Source: Parafrigoribacterium mesophilum | GTDB taxonomy: Bacteria; Actinomycetota; Actinomycetes; Actinomycetales; Microbacteriaceae | NCBI RefSeq assembly: GCF_039652555.1 | Contig: NZ_JBDJAF010000002.1 | Coordinates: 186,001 to 250,000 of the forward strand | DNA length: 64,000 bases | Direction of reading: 5' to 3' | Shown here: piece after piece, positions 11,208 through 19,830 of the stretch | How the letters are laid out: each line of letters opens with the position of its first letter | Numbering within the stretch: position 1 is the stretch's first letter | Notes under the pieces: generated by a model | Told to the model about the DNA's origin: nothing | The model's input: only the letters and a program-made list of their open reading frames with translations | Databases searched by the model: none | Made by a program: the position numbers and the translations under genes

Positions 11208-11460
11208 TCAGCCGGTTGAGTAGCGAGCGTCAGCGCGATGTCTCAGCCGGTTGAGTAGCGAGCGTCAGCGCGAGCGTATCGAAACCGCAGCAGGTAACCC
11301 GGGGGTTTCGATACGCCGTCCTCGTTCCTCGGGCGGCTACTCACCCCGCTGAGACGTCAGCTGGTTGAGTAGGCGAGCGCTCGCGCGAGCCGTATCGAAA
11401 CCAGCGGACGCGGTGCGGTTTCGATACGCCGGCCAAGCTCGGGCGGCTACTCACCCCGCC
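11208..11460. repeat. Second cluster of TTGAGTAG palindromic repeats
   Basis: A 31-bp sequence (TCAGCCGGTTGAGTAGCGAG...) occurs twice with a 35-bp period at 11208-11238 and 11243-11273. Then come an inverted unit (about 11301-11349), a self-palindromic unit (11359-11405, GGTTGAGTAG to TATCGAAACC) and another inverted unit (about 11415-11460). The last unit runs into the 3' end of the GH130 gene and supplies its TGA. The cluster fills the gap between convergent genes and could fold as a bidirectional terminator. Confidence 0.85.
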
Positions 11461-12953
11461 ATCGCGAGGCGGGCGAGCAATGCAGGGACATCGATAAAGG
11501 CGAAGTGCACCGACGAGTCACCCACCCCGAACGGCAGCAGCAGCTGGTCGCCGACGACCATCGCCCCGCACGAGTAGAGCACGTTCGGCACGTAGCCGTC
11601 GCGCTCCTCCGCCCGCGGCCGCATCAGCGGCTCCCGTAGCGAGCCGACCACCTTCGTCGGATCGTCCAGGTCGAGCAGGATCGCCCCGAGCGAGTACTCC
11701 CGCATCGGCCCGACCCCGTGGGTGATCACCAGCCATCCGGCGGCCGTTTCGATCGGCGAGCCGGCGTTGCCCAGCTGGATGATTTCCCACGGCTGCCGCG
11801 GCGAGTGCAACGTGATCGGGGCGCCCCAGATGCGCCCGTCCGCCGACGTAGCGATCGCTGTGCTCTCCCGGTCCCAGCGGGACAAGGCCACGAAACTGCC
11901 GTTCACCTTCCGCGGGAAGAGCGCCATGCCCTTATTTCTCGCGGACGGGCCGGAGAGCTGACTGATCCGGAACTGCTCGAAGTCCGCCGTCTCGATCAGC
12001 TGCGGCGCCACCTGGTCCCCGTTGTACGCGGTGTAGGTGCCGTAGTAGGTGGCGGTCCCGTCGTCGCCCACGAACCGGACGAAGCGCGCATCCTCCATTC
12101 CCTGGGACTCGGACGGGGCGTGCGGCCACAGGATGCGTTCGGCCAGCGGCGAGGACGCTGCGAAGTCCAGGTCGTAATTGCACGCGGCGATCCACCTGGC
12201 CAACTCGGCGGTGTGGGTGCTGCCGTGCCAGGCCATCGACCGATGGGATGCCTGCGACAGAGCGGTGCGCAGTGTCTCGTCGTCGAAGTGCGCCGGCAGC
12301 TGCTGCAGCAGGAAGGAGGCGCTCTCCCCGTCGGCGCCCGCCTCGGTGAGTTTGCCGAGGAACAGCGCCCGGTCGTACACGGTCGCGTGGTGTTGCCCGG
12401 CGTCGAGGAATCTGCCAGGGTCGTCCAGCGTCAGGGTTTGGCCGGGCCCGGCGACGCCGGTGCGGAATTCGATGCTGGAGATGTGGCCCTCGCCCACGGC
12501 CCGCAAGCTCATCACGAACCGCACCGCGCCAGCGGGAAGGCCGGACTGGTCGGGGTGCGGCACCACCGACGGGTTGAACAGCGCCGCCGCCTCGACCGCA
12601 TACTCCTTGGTGAAGCAGGCGCCGATCAGCAGCCGCCGCGCCTCGGTGAGCAGGGCGACCGTCGGCACCCGGTGGGCGACCCGGTCGAAGTGCGTCTGGA
12701 GGATCTGCCGCAGGTTGCGGTGCCGGCCGGAGAAGTCGGCAATCACCGACTCGAGCGTTGCGACGACCGTCTCCTCGGGCAGGGACAGGATGCGGTTCAG
12801 CACGTTCGAGGTGCGCGACTCGTGGTCCAGCGCCAACTCCTGGCCGGGCACGAACAGTTGCGCCACCACGCGGGACGGGTCGGCGATCAGCGTGAGGTCG
12901 GCGCGGGTGACCACGCTCGGGGTCGTCGCGGCGCCCATCGGCTCGGCGCTCAT
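11451..12953 (-). CDS. GH130-family glycosidase/mannoside phosphorylase-like protein
   Basis: A 500-residue protein whose C-terminal two thirds match the five-bladed propeller GH130 family (former DUF377), which phosphorolyses or transfers beta-mannosides. MEDARFV near residue 290 fits the conserved Glu-Asp-x-Arg catalytic region, and YGTYTAYNG follows. The N-terminal ~190 residues are an extra domain found in long actinobacterial members. ATG 12953 overlaps the stop of the upstream gene (ATGA), which excludes the 37-codon extension. No signal peptide, so it is cytosolic. It ends a three-gene unit with an alpha-barrel protein and a GT4 enzyme; the substrate may be a beta-1,2-mannan-like glycan, which is inference. 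Confidence 0.75.
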   Translation of the reverse strand: MSAEPMGAATTPSVVTRADLTLIADPSRVVAQLFVPGQELALDHESRTSNVLNRILSLPEETVVATLESVIADFSGRHRNLRQILQTHFDRVAHRVPTVALLTEARRLLIGACFTKEYAVEAAALFNPSVVPHPDQSGLPAGAVRFVMSLRAVGEGHISSIEFRTGVAGPGQTLTLDDPGRFLDAGQHHATVYDRALFLGKLTEAGADGESASFLLQQLPAHFDDETLRTALSQASHRSMAWHGSTHTAELARWIAACNYDLDFAASSPLAERILWPHAPSESQGMEDARFVRFVGDDGTATYYGTYTAYNGDQVAPQLIETADFEQFRISQLSGPSARNKGMALFPRKVNGSFVALSRWDRESTAIATSADGRIWGAPITLHSPRQPWEIIQLGNAGSPIETAAGWLVITHGVGPMREYSLGAILLDLDDPTKVVGSLREPLMRPRAEERDGYVPNVLYSCGAMVVGDQLLLPFGVGDSSVHFAFIDVPALLARLAMAG

Positions 12954-13966
12954 CGGCTCAGCACGGGCAGCCGGCGGGCCAGTTGCAGCGTCGACAGCGC
13001 CGCCAGCGTGGATTCCGCACCCTGGTTCTCGTTGCGCCCGTTCGGCTGCAGCCCGTCGCAGCATCCGCCGCCGGCCGGATCGTAGAGCGCCACCCCTGCG
13101 TCGTTATTCCCGAGGAACCAGGCCGCGGCCAGGTCGACCCCGTCGGCGAAGCGGTGCTCGCCAGTGAGCCGGAACGCGCGCAAGCAGGCGCCTGCGATCG
13201 CGGCGGCCTCGATCGGCTGCTGGTCGAATCCGGATGCCTGCGTTCCCGGACCGCGTCCGCCGACCGGTGTCACGGAGAGGTGACCGCCTCGGGTCTCGAC
13301 AGTCATAAGCCAGTCCAGCAGCATCAGCCCGTCGGCCAGAACTGAGTCGTCGCCCAGTGCCTCGCCGGCGGCGATCAGCGCCTCGGGCAGGGCCGCGTTC
13401 GCGTAGCGCAGGCTGTCCTCCGGCCACGGCCACAGGTGCGCCGCCCGTGGTCGGCCGATTGTCTCGGCCGCGGCGGCCAGCAGCGCACGCGCTCCGGTAT
13501 GGTCGGGCAGCACACTCAGCACATCCGCGGCGCCGAGCGCGGCGAACGCCATCGAGTGGCGGTACGGCGAGCGCCACGCGGCGCCGGCGGTGAACGCGGC
13601 GAGAGCGTCATCAGCGGCGTCGCTGGTCGCGGCATCCGGATGCGCGGCGACCGCGGCGCCGAGCCCCCAGAGGGCGCGTCCCCAGCAGTCTTCGAGGCTG
13701 GGCAGGTCGCTCCAGTGCCCGGTCAGGCTGAGCCGGTTGTGGAATCGTCCGTCGCTTCCCTGAGCGTCCACCAGGAACTTCAGGTACACCGCGGCCAGGT
13801 CCTGCAGCTCGGTTCCCTCCCGGCTGACCACCACCAGGGCGCGGGCGACGTCGTCCACGCAGTAGCCGAGGTGGCGGCGGGCCACGGAGCCGCGGGCGTG
13901 TTCGAACAGAACCCGGTCGTCGGTGAGGCGCCGCAGGTGGGCGAAGGAAATTTCGGGCAGGCTCAC
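12950..13966 (-). CDS. Alpha/alpha-barrel glycosidase-like protein
   Basis: A 338-residue cytosolic protein rich in paired helices. Motifs such as YCVDDVARAL, GRFHNRLS and EDCWGRALWGLG resemble (alpha/alpha)6-barrel enzymes that act on sugars, but I do not recognise a defined family activity. GTG 13966 is taken because it overlaps the GT4 stop (GTGA); the frame stays open 31 codons further upstream inside the GT4 gene. Its own stop overlaps the GH130 start. Acidic residues in DDVARAL and LEDCWGRA are candidate active-site groups. Tight coupling on both sides implies a shared pathway with GT4 and GH130. Confidence 0.6.
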   Translation of the reverse strand: MSLPEISFAHLRRLTDDRVLFEHARGSVARRHLGYCVDDVARALVVVSREGTELQDLAAVYLKFLVDAQGSDGRFHNRLSLTGHWSDLPSLEDCWGRALWGLGAAVAAHPDAATSDAADDALAAFTAGAAWRSPYRHSMAFAALGAADVLSVLPDHTGARALLAAAAETIGRPRAAHLWPWPEDSLRYANAALPEALIAAGEALGDDSVLADGLMLLDWLMTVETRGGHLSVTPVGGRGPGTQASGFDQQPIEAAAIAGACLRAFRLTGEHRFADGVDLAAAWFLGNNDAGVALYDPAGGGCCDGLQPNGRNENQGAESTLAALSTLQLARRLPVLSR

Positions 13967-15231
13967 GAGGCGGTGGCCAAGGTCGCCGGCGCGGCGGGCA
14001 GTGCCGCCGGGGTCAGGCCGACGGCGACGTCCCGGTAACGCCGGGCAACCGCGGACCACGCGAGATCGGGAGCCTCACCGGCCGCCGTGTCGGCCATGTG
14101 CTGGGCAAGTCCCGGTTCGGTGATCACCCGGCGCAGCGCGGCCGCCATCGCGGCGGGGTCGCGTTGCGGCACGAGCAGTCCTGCGCCGCCGGAGAGCAGC
14201 TCGACGGCGTGCGGGAAGGCGGTCGACACGACGGGACGACCGGCCGCGACGGCCTCGATCAGCACTCCGGAGGTGACCTGGTCCGGCGAGTCGTAGGGCA
14301 GCAGCACGACGTCCGCACGCTCCACGAGGTCGGCCAACTCGGTGAGGCTCAGATAGCTCGAGTCGATCTCGACGACATCCGTCACGCCAGCGGCGTCGGC
14401 GCGCTCGGCCAGGCTCTGACGGTACTGCTCGCCGTCCTTCTCCAGCACCTTCGGATGGGTCTTGCCGATCACGAGGTACCGCGGGTTCAGGTCCTTCAGC
14501 GACGCCATGGCGTCGATCGCCCACTCGATGCCCTTGCCCGGGCCGAGCAGTCCCCAGGTGAGTACAAACGGCCGATCGTTCGCGGGATGCGTGCGGCCCA
14601 GCGTGCCGTGGTCGATCGCTCCGTGCGGGATCACCGCGATGTGCTCGGGGTCGACGCCGTAGCACTCCTCGAGGCGGCGGCGTCCGGTCTGTGTCATCGT
14701 CACGACGACATCCGAGGCGGCGACCAGCCGGTTCAGGATGTCGCGCTGGCTGTCGGACGGCTCCTGCAGCACCGTGTGCAACACGACGATCGTCGGCACG
14801 GTGAGCGCCTCGACCACCTCGAGCACGTCGATGCCGTCGCGGCCGCCGTAGATGCCGTATTCGTGCTGCACGATGACGGTGCCGTAGTCATTGAGGGCGC
14901 GAGCGGTCTCGGCGGCACTCGCCGTGGAACCGTTGACCAGGTAGCCGACCACGCCGGGGGAGGTGTGCGTTCCGTCATCCGGGGCATCCAGCACGCTGAT
15001 GATACCGACGCGGCCGGGCAGTTTGCCCAGCTGACCGTACAGGGCCTGCGTGAAGGTGGCCAGTCCGCACTGGGTGGGCGGATAGGTGCTCAGCAGCGCG
15101 ATGCTGCCGGGCAGGGCGGACGCGGCGGGGGTCGTATGGCCGGACGAGACCGCGGTGCGGCGGGACCGGGCTGAACGGACCGCGTGTGTGAGCGAGGTAG
15201 TCGTGCGCGAATGAGCATGCTGCAGCGTCAT
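13963..15231 (-). CDS. GT4-family glycosyltransferase
   Basis: A 422-residue retaining glycosyltransferase of the GT-B fold. The N-terminal Rossmann domain starts after a 40-residue Ser/Thr/Arg-rich tail at LLSTYPPTQCGLATFTQAL, a sequence typical of a GT4 subgroup that keeps company with GH130 genes. The donor-binding domain shows TWGLLGPGKG near residue 230 and PYDSPDQVTSGVLIEAVAAG with the conserved E near 330. AGGAG lies 7 nt before ATG 15231. First gene of the GT4/barrel/GH130 unit, divergent from add. The donor is not evident; GDP-mannose is plausible since manC is nearby. Confidence 0.82.
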   Translation of the reverse strand: MTLQHAHSRTTTSLTHAVRSARSRRTAVSSGHTTPAASALPGSIALLSTYPPTQCGLATFTQALYGQLGKLPGRVGIISVLDAPDDGTHTSPGVVGYLVNGSTASAAETARALNDYGTVIVQHEYGIYGGRDGIDVLEVVEALTVPTIVVLHTVLQEPSDSQRDILNRLVAASDVVVTMTQTGRRRLEECYGVDPEHIAVIPHGAIDHGTLGRTHPANDRPFVLTWGLLGPGKGIEWAIDAMASLKDLNPRYLVIGKTHPKVLEKDGEQYRQSLAERADAAGVTDVVEIDSSYLSLTELADLVERADVVLLPYDSPDQVTSGVLIEAVAAGRPVVSTAFPHAVELLSGGAGLLVPQRDPAAMAAALRRVITEPGLAQHMADTAAGEAPDLAWSAVARRYRDVAVGLTPAALPAAPATLATAS

Positions 15232-15424
15232 GGCGACGCTCCTGTCTTGGCCGTAAAACCGGCCAGATTACTTCTGATGTTCTAGTGCTGGGGCGGTGCG
15301 AGACGGATGTCGACCGCGAAAACGAGCCTTCGATACCTCTTCAGGGTACGCCGGCACCCTGTGAGCCCCACCCGGTTCGCGCAGGACTGGTCGAGTTCCC
15401 AGATTATTGGGCCCGCCGAGCCGG

Positions 15425-15430
15425 TAGATT
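15425..15430 (+). promoter_or_regulatory. -10 element of add, leaderless promoter
   Basis: TAGATT is followed by 7 nt (TGGCCCT) and the add ATG at 15438. There is no Shine-Dalgarno sequence, so the mRNA probably starts at the start codon. Confidence 0.55.
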
Positions 15431-15437
15431 TGGCCCT

Positions 15438-16559
15438 ATGAATACTGTTGCGGAGGATGTTCTCCTGACGGGTGGCGGCGTGAACATCACCTCCCTGCCT
15501 AAGGTCTCCTTGCACGACCACCTCGACGGCGGCCTCCGCCCGCAGACGATCATCGAACTGGGCGACGCCATCGACCTGGATCTGCCCGAAACCGACGCGG
15601 ATGCGCTCGGACAATGGTTTGCCGACCGGTCGGATTCCGGATCGTTGGTGGAGTATCTGAAGACGTTCGACGTGACCACGGCGGTGATGCAGACCCACGA
15701 GGGCCTGGAACGGGTGGCCCGCGAATTCGTGCTGGATCTCGCCGCCGACGGCGTGATCTACGGCGAGGTGCGCTGGGCGCCGGAGCAGCACCTGACCCGC
15801 GGCCTCACCCTCGATGAGGTCGTCGACGCCGTGCAGGAGGGCATCGAGGCGGGCATCGACGATGTCGAGCGCGGCGGCGGCAACATCCGGATCGGCCAGC
15901 TGGTCAGCGCGATGCGGCACGCCGACCGCGGCCTGGAGATCGCCGAACTGGCCGTGCGGCACCGGGACCACGGAGTGGTGGGCTTTGACATCGCCGGACC
16001 CGAGGCCGGGTTTCTGCCGAGCCGGATGCGACAGGCGTTCGACTACCTGGCGCACCACTTCCTGCCGGTGACGGTGCACGCGGGCGAGGCGGACGGGCTG
16101 GACAGCATCCGCAGCGCCCTGTTCGACGGCCGCGCGCTGCGCCTCGGGCACGGGGTGCGACTGGCCGAGGGCATCGTCGTGGACCACGAGGACGAGGAGA
16201 ACAGTTACGTCACCCTCGGCCCGGTGGCGCAGTGGGTCAAGGACCGGGAGATCGCGCTCGAGCTCAGCCCGTCGTCGAACCTGCAGACCGGCGCCATCGC
16301 ACAGTGGGGTGACGACCTCATCGACCACCCGTTCGACCTGTTGTACCAACTCGGATTCCGGGTTACCGTCAATACCGACAACCGTCTCATGAGCAACACC
16401 ACGCTCAGTCGCGAGTTGTCGCTGCTCAGCGATGCGTTCGGGTACGACCTGGCGGACCTTGAGGTCTTCCAGCTGAACGCCGCCGCGGCGAGTTTCTTGA
16501 GTACAGAAGACCGCGAGGAACTCGCGGACGAAATCAGTGTCGGCTTTGGGGAGATTTAG
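15438..16559 (+). CDS. add: Adenosine deaminase
   Basis: Deaminates adenosine and deoxyadenosine to inosine and deoxyinosine, which PNP encoded 2 kb away can phosphorolyse. The 373-residue TIM-barrel protein shows all metal-site motifs: SLHDHLDGG (HxH) at about residue 28, TVHAGEADG (His and catalytic Glu) near 213, RLGHGVRL near 237 and NTDNR near 312 (the Asp ligand). The open frame extends to 15285, but ATG 15438 matches the family N-terminus and has a -10 hexamer 7 nt upstream. The EIIA gene follows 3 nt after the stop. Confidence 0.94.
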   Translation: MNTVAEDVLLTGGGVNITSLPKVSLHDHLDGGLRPQTIIELGDAIDLDLPETDADALGQWFADRSDSGSLVEYLKTFDVTTAVMQTHEGLERVAREFVLDLAADGVIYGEVRWAPEQHLTRGLTLDEVVDAVQEGIEAGIDDVERGGGNIRIGQLVSAMRHADRGLEIAELAVRHRDHGVVGFDIAGPEAGFLPSRMRQAFDYLAHHFLPVTVHAGEADGLDSIRSALFDGRALRLGHGVRLAEGIVVDHEDEENSYVTLGPVAQWVKDREIALELSPSSNLQTGAIAQWGDDLIDHPFDLLYQLGFRVTVNTDNRLMSNTTLSRELSLLSDAFGYDLADLEVFQLNAAAASFLSTEDREELADEISVGFGEI

Positions 16560-16562
16560 GCA

Positions 16563-17048
16563 ATGACGCTTCCTCCGCTTATGGAAACTGGTGTGGTCAT
16601 CGGGGCTGAGGCCGCCGACTGGCGCGCCGCCGTGCGCCTGGCCGGCGATGCCCTGGCCCGGTCCGGGGCGACGTTGCCCGGATATGGCGACGATATGGTG
16701 CGGATGATCGAGGAGCACGGCCCCTACGTCGTGATCGCCCCCGGTCTCGCGCTGGCCCACGCCCGGCCCGGGCCGGATGTGCTCGCGGACGGCCTCTCGG
16801 TCGTCACGCTGGCCACCCCGGTCGCGTTCGGGCATCCGCACAACGACCCGGTGTGCGTCGTGCTCGGGCTGTCCGTGGTGTCGGTGGGCGACCACCTGGA
16901 GTCGATCGCGCAGCTGGCGAACATCTTCAACGACGTCAGCGTGATTCCGGCGCTGAGGGGTGCGAAGGACGCGGCTGAGGTGATGCACATTATGGGCATC
17001 TCGCATCCGGCGGTCAGCACCGCCGCGGTGGACCAGGTCGAACTCTAG
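16563..17048 (+). CDS. PTS EIIA-2 domain protein (orphan)
   Basis: A 161-residue stand-alone EIIA protein of the mannitol/fructose/ascorbate type. The phospho-acceptor His is in ALAHARP near residue 62, and the second active-site His lies in AFGHPHNDP. No EIIB or EIIC gene is near; it instead follows add by 3 nt. It could serve a permease elsewhere or act in regulation of nucleoside use. ATG 16563 follows GATTTAGG. Its stop TAG shares the palindrome CTAG with the stop of the convergent phosphohexomutase gene, so there is no intergenic space. Confidence 0.85.
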   Translation: MTLPPLMETGVVIGAEAADWRAAVRLAGDALARSGATLPGYGDDMVRMIEEHGPYVVIAPGLALAHARPGPDVLADGLSVVTLATPVAFGHPHNDPVCVVLGLSVVSVGDHLESIAQLANIFNDVSVIPALRGAKDAAEVMHIMGISHPAVSTAAVDQVEL

Positions 17049-18796
17049 AGCTGGGGCGTTCTCAGTTCGGCCAGTAGCGGGTGGATGGCGGCTTCGAGTC
17101 GGTCCACGCACTGCTGCGCGGTCGTGATCCGCTCGGCTGCCGCCCCCGTGCTGCTGGACGCGTCGATGTACACCTTGAGCTTCGGCTCGGTGCCGCTCGG
17201 CCGCACGATAATGCGCGCGGAGCCGGCGAGGGTGAAGCGCAGGATGTCGCTGGGCGCGAAGTCGCCGAGCCCCGCCGCGAAGTCGTCCACGCTGTCGATG
17301 ACCATGCCGGCGATGCGCTGAGGCGGGTCAGCGCGCAGCCGCCGCATGATCGTGGCGATGTCCGCGGTGTCGGTGACGCGCAGCGAGACCTGGGCGGAGG
17401 CGAACGCCCCGAATCGGGCGGCGAAGGCGAGCGCGTGCTCGGGCAGGTTCGACCCGTCGGCCTTCAGTTCCGCGGCGAGGGCGAGGAAGTCGAGCGCTGC
17501 CGAGATGCCGTCCTTGTCGCGCACGGTGTCGGGATCGACGAGGTAACCGAGTGCCTCCTCGTAGCCGTAGGCGAGGTTCGGCACCCGGGACACCCATTTG
17601 AAGCCGGTGAGGGTCTCGACGTGGTCGGAACCGTACTGCCGGGCGATCTCGGCCAGGGCCGGGGAGCTGACGATGGAGGTGGCCAGGGTGCCGCGGCGGC
17701 CCTCGCGGCGCATCCGTTCCGCAGCACGCCAGCCGAGGAGGTAGCCCACCTCGTTGCCGCTGAGCCGGCGCCAGGCGCCGGTGCCCGTGGCGGACGCATC
17801 CGGCACGGCGATGGCGAGCCGGTCGGCATCCGGGTCGTTGGCCACGATCAGCTCGGCGCCTTCACGCTGCGCGGTGGCGATGGCCAGGTCCAGGGCGCCG
17901 GGCTCCTCCGGGTTGGGGAAGGCCACGGTGGGGAAGGCGGCATCCGGCTCGATCTGCTCCGGAACCGGGATCGCCCCGGCCACGCCGGCGGCGGCGAACA
18001 CGCGCTGCGCGGTCTCCCAGCCGACGCCGTGCATGGCGGTATAGATGAAGCGCAGCGGCGCCGGATGCGTGCCGAACCGGGCGGTGCGCGTCACGTAGTC
18101 GTCCAGCAACTGCTCGCCTACGATCTCGTAGTCGCCGCGCGGCAGGTCGGGCACGCTGATGCTGTCGGCGACCTGGAGAATGTGTGCGGCGATCTCCGCG
18201 TCGACCGGCGGGACAATTTGCGAGCCCTCGTCGTCCCCGCCGAGGTAGACCTTGTAGCCGTTGTCCCGCGGCGGGTTGTGACTGGCGGTGACCATCACGC
18301 CGGCGCTCGCGCCCAGGTGGCGCACCGCGAAGGCCAGCACCGGGGTGGGCAGCAGGCGCGGCAACAGGATGGCGCGCACGCCCGCGCCGGCGAGAATCTC
18401 GGCGGAGTCGGTGGCGAACACGCGCGAGTTTTTGCGACCGTCGTAGCCGATCACGACAGACGGGTGCGCCTGGCGCCCGATCAGGAACGCGGCCAACCCA
18501 GCGGCCGCTTGCGCCACGAGCACCCGGTTCATCCGGTTCGGGCCGGCGGCCAGCTCCCCGCGCAGTCCCGCGGTGCCGAACTGAAGGCGGGTGTCGAAAC
18601 GGGAGTGCAGTTCCCGCAAAGCCTCGGAGTCACCGGGCTGTGCACCGGCGGTCTGGGCATCTTCTATTAGGGCATCCAGCTCGGCGCGGGTCTCGGCATC
18701 CGGGTCCTGAGCGCGCCAGGCCTGGGCCGCCGCTATGACTCCGGCCGCGCCGTCGGCTGCGGCGTCGCTCGCGCCGCCATCGGTCGCTGCGGTCAC
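17045..18796 (-). CDS. pmmB: Phosphohexomutase (phosphomannomutase/phosphoglucomutase family)
   Basis: Alpha-D-phosphohexomutase superfamily protein of 583 residues. Diagnostic parts are all present: GTAGLRGE near residue 70 (substrate loop), the phospho-Ser loop MVTASHNPP near 165, the metal site DPDADR near 325, and the C-terminal phosphate-binding RPSGTEPKLKVY. GTG 18796 overlaps the PNP stop (GTGA); reading on upstream would only be the PNP gene in another frame. The length and PNP linkage match the mycobacterial pmmB gene beside deoD. It may interconvert ribose or deoxyribose 1- and 5-phosphates as well as hexose phosphates; that is inferred from context. Confidence 0.9.
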   Translation of the reverse strand: MTAATDGGASDAAADGAAGVIAAAQAWRAQDPDAETRAELDALIEDAQTAGAQPGDSEALRELHSRFDTRLQFGTAGLRGELAAGPNRMNRVLVAQAAAGLAAFLIGRQAHPSVVIGYDGRKNSRVFATDSAEILAGAGVRAILLPRLLPTPVLAFAVRHLGASAGVMVTASHNPPRDNGYKVYLGGDDEGSQIVPPVDAEIAAHILQVADSISVPDLPRGDYEIVGEQLLDDYVTRTARFGTHPAPLRFIYTAMHGVGWETAQRVFAAAGVAGAIPVPEQIEPDAAFPTVAFPNPEEPGALDLAIATAQREGAELIVANDPDADRLAIAVPDASATGTGAWRRLSGNEVGYLLGWRAAERMRREGRRGTLATSIVSSPALAEIARQYGSDHVETLTGFKWVSRVPNLAYGYEEALGYLVDPDTVRDKDGISAALDFLALAAELKADGSNLPEHALAFAARFGAFASAQVSLRVTDTADIATIMRRLRADPPQRIAGMVIDSVDDFAAGLGDFAPSDILRFTLAGSARIIVRPSGTEPKLKVYIDASSSTGAAAERITTAQQCVDRLEAAIHPLLAELRTPQL

Positions 18797-19617
18797 AGGG
18801 CCGCCACGATCCTGGCCAGCAGTGCGCTGATCACCGGCTCGGCGGCGGCTCCGGCGGCGAGCACCTCGGCGTGACTGAGCGGCTCCTTCTGGATTCCGGC
18901 GGCCGGGTTGGTGATCAGCGACATCCCGAGCACCTCCATGCCGGCCTGCCGCGCCGCGATCGCCTCCAACGCGGTCGACATGCCCACGATGTGGCCGCCG
19001 ATCGCCTTGGCCATCTGCACCTCGGCCGGGGTCTCGTAGTGCGGGCCGCGGAACTGCACGTAGACGCCCTCGTCCAGGCTCTCGTCGATGCTGCGGGCGA
19101 TGGCGCGCAGCCTTGCCGAGTAGAGGTCGGTGAGGTCGACGAAGGTCGCGCCCTCCAGGGGCGAATCGGCAGTGAGATTGATGTGGTCGCGAATCAGCAC
19201 CGGTGTTCCGGATGCCCACTCCGGCTTGATGCCGCCGGCCCCGTTGGTGAGGATCATGATGGCGGCGCCGGTCGCCGCCGCCGCCCGCACGCTGTGCACC
19301 ACCCGCCGGACGCCGTAGCCCTCGTAGTAGTGGGTCCGCGCGCCGATCACGAGGGCACGTTTTCCGCCGGGAAGCAGCACCGAACGCAGCACCCCGGAGT
19401 GCCCGACGACCGCCGGCGCACTGAACCCGGTGATCTCCTCGGCGGGGATCGTTGCGGTGGTGTCGCCGATCAGGTCCGCGGCCTTCCCCCATCCGCTGCC
19501 CAGGGTCAGCGCGATGTCGTGGTGGGCCACCCCGGTCTTCTCGGCGATCTGCGCGGCCGCGCGGGCCGCGATCTCGAACGGGTCGGCATCCGGGGCATCG
19601 AGCGGGTTCACAGCCAT
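18793..19617 (-). CDS. deoD: Purine nucleoside phosphorylase
   Basis: Phosphorolyses inosine or guanosine to base and ribose 1-phosphate. Motifs of the trimeric (PNP class II) family are clear: LGSGWGKAAD near residue 38 (phosphate), ARTHYYEGY near 92, LTNGAGGI near 122, RGPHYETPAE near 200, and GMSTALEAIAA near 223. Start choice is open: ATG 19617 has TAGAGT ending 7 nt upstream, consistent with a leaderless start, while GTG 19611 has GGAGG 8 nt upstream. I prefer ATG because the GGAGG would lie upstream of the predicted transcript start. It is coupled to the phosphohexomutase downstream. The symbol follows the mycobacterial name; punA is also used. Confidence 0.92.
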   Translation of the reverse strand: MAVNPLDAPDADPFEIAARAAAQIAEKTGVAHHDIALTLGSGWGKAADLIGDTTATIPAEEITGFSAPAVVGHSGVLRSVLLPGGKRALVIGARTHYYEGYGVRRVVHSVRAAAATGAAIMILTNGAGGIKPEWASGTPVLIRDHINLTADSPLEGATFVDLTDLYSARLRAIARSIDESLDEGVYVQFRGPHYETPAEVQMAKAIGGHIVGMSTALEAIAARQAGMEVLGMSLITNPAAGIQKEPLSHAEVLAAGAAAEPVISALLARIVAAL

Positions 19618-19624
19618 GGCCTCC

Positions 19625-19630
19625 ACTCTA
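19625..19630 (-). promoter_or_regulatory. -10 element of the PNP gene, leaderless promoter
   Basis: On the minus strand TAGAGT is followed by 7 nt (GGAGGCC) and ATG 19617. Transcription would start at the start codon. Confidence 0.4.
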
Positions 19631-19654
19631 ATTGCCGCCCCGCGCGCTCTGCCC

Positions 19655-19761
19655 CTTTCATCATTCAGGACGTTGTGTGGTCAATGTGCCTGAAGGGGCG
19701 GATGAGGGTAACTTGCGCCTCGAGGACACCACCAGTCACACCACGTCCTGAATAATGAAAG
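19655..19761. repeat. 107-bp inverted-repeat element, copy A
   Basis: The left end reads CTTTCATCATTCAGGACG and the right end, read inward on the other strand, CTTTCATTATTCAGGACG. The arms match over about 25 bp with two mismatches, reaching GTGTG. The core is not shared with other copies. It sits between the divergent PNP and lpdA promoters. No target-site duplication is visible (flanks GCCC and CCTC). Confidence 0.85.
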
Positions 19762-19818
19762 CCTCACCACGGCAGTAGGCGGCGGATGCGGCGGTTCGTC
19801 GGGTCCGGACGCCTGGGA

Positions 19819-19824
19819 GACAAT
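19819..19824 (+). promoter_or_regulatory. -10 element of lpdA, leaderless promoter
   Basis: GACAAT is followed by 6 nt (AGAGCA) and ATG 19831. It matches the TATAAT consensus at 4 of 6 positions. A GGGAGA 10 nt before the start is an alternative weak ribosome site. Confidence 0.35.
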
Positions 19825-19830
19825 AGAGCA

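Noticed and set aside
15282..17111. 609-codon frame opposite add and EIIA
   Set aside because: Antisense to two clear genes, with no recognisable domain and no ribosome site.
17045..19492. An 815-codon PNP-phosphohexomutase fusion
   Set aside because: The upstream part is an alternate frame of the PNP gene; the true genes are joined by a GTGA overlap.
19655..19761. Target-site duplications next to the inverted-repeat elements
   Set aside because: I compared the flanks of all five copies and found no consistent direct repeat.
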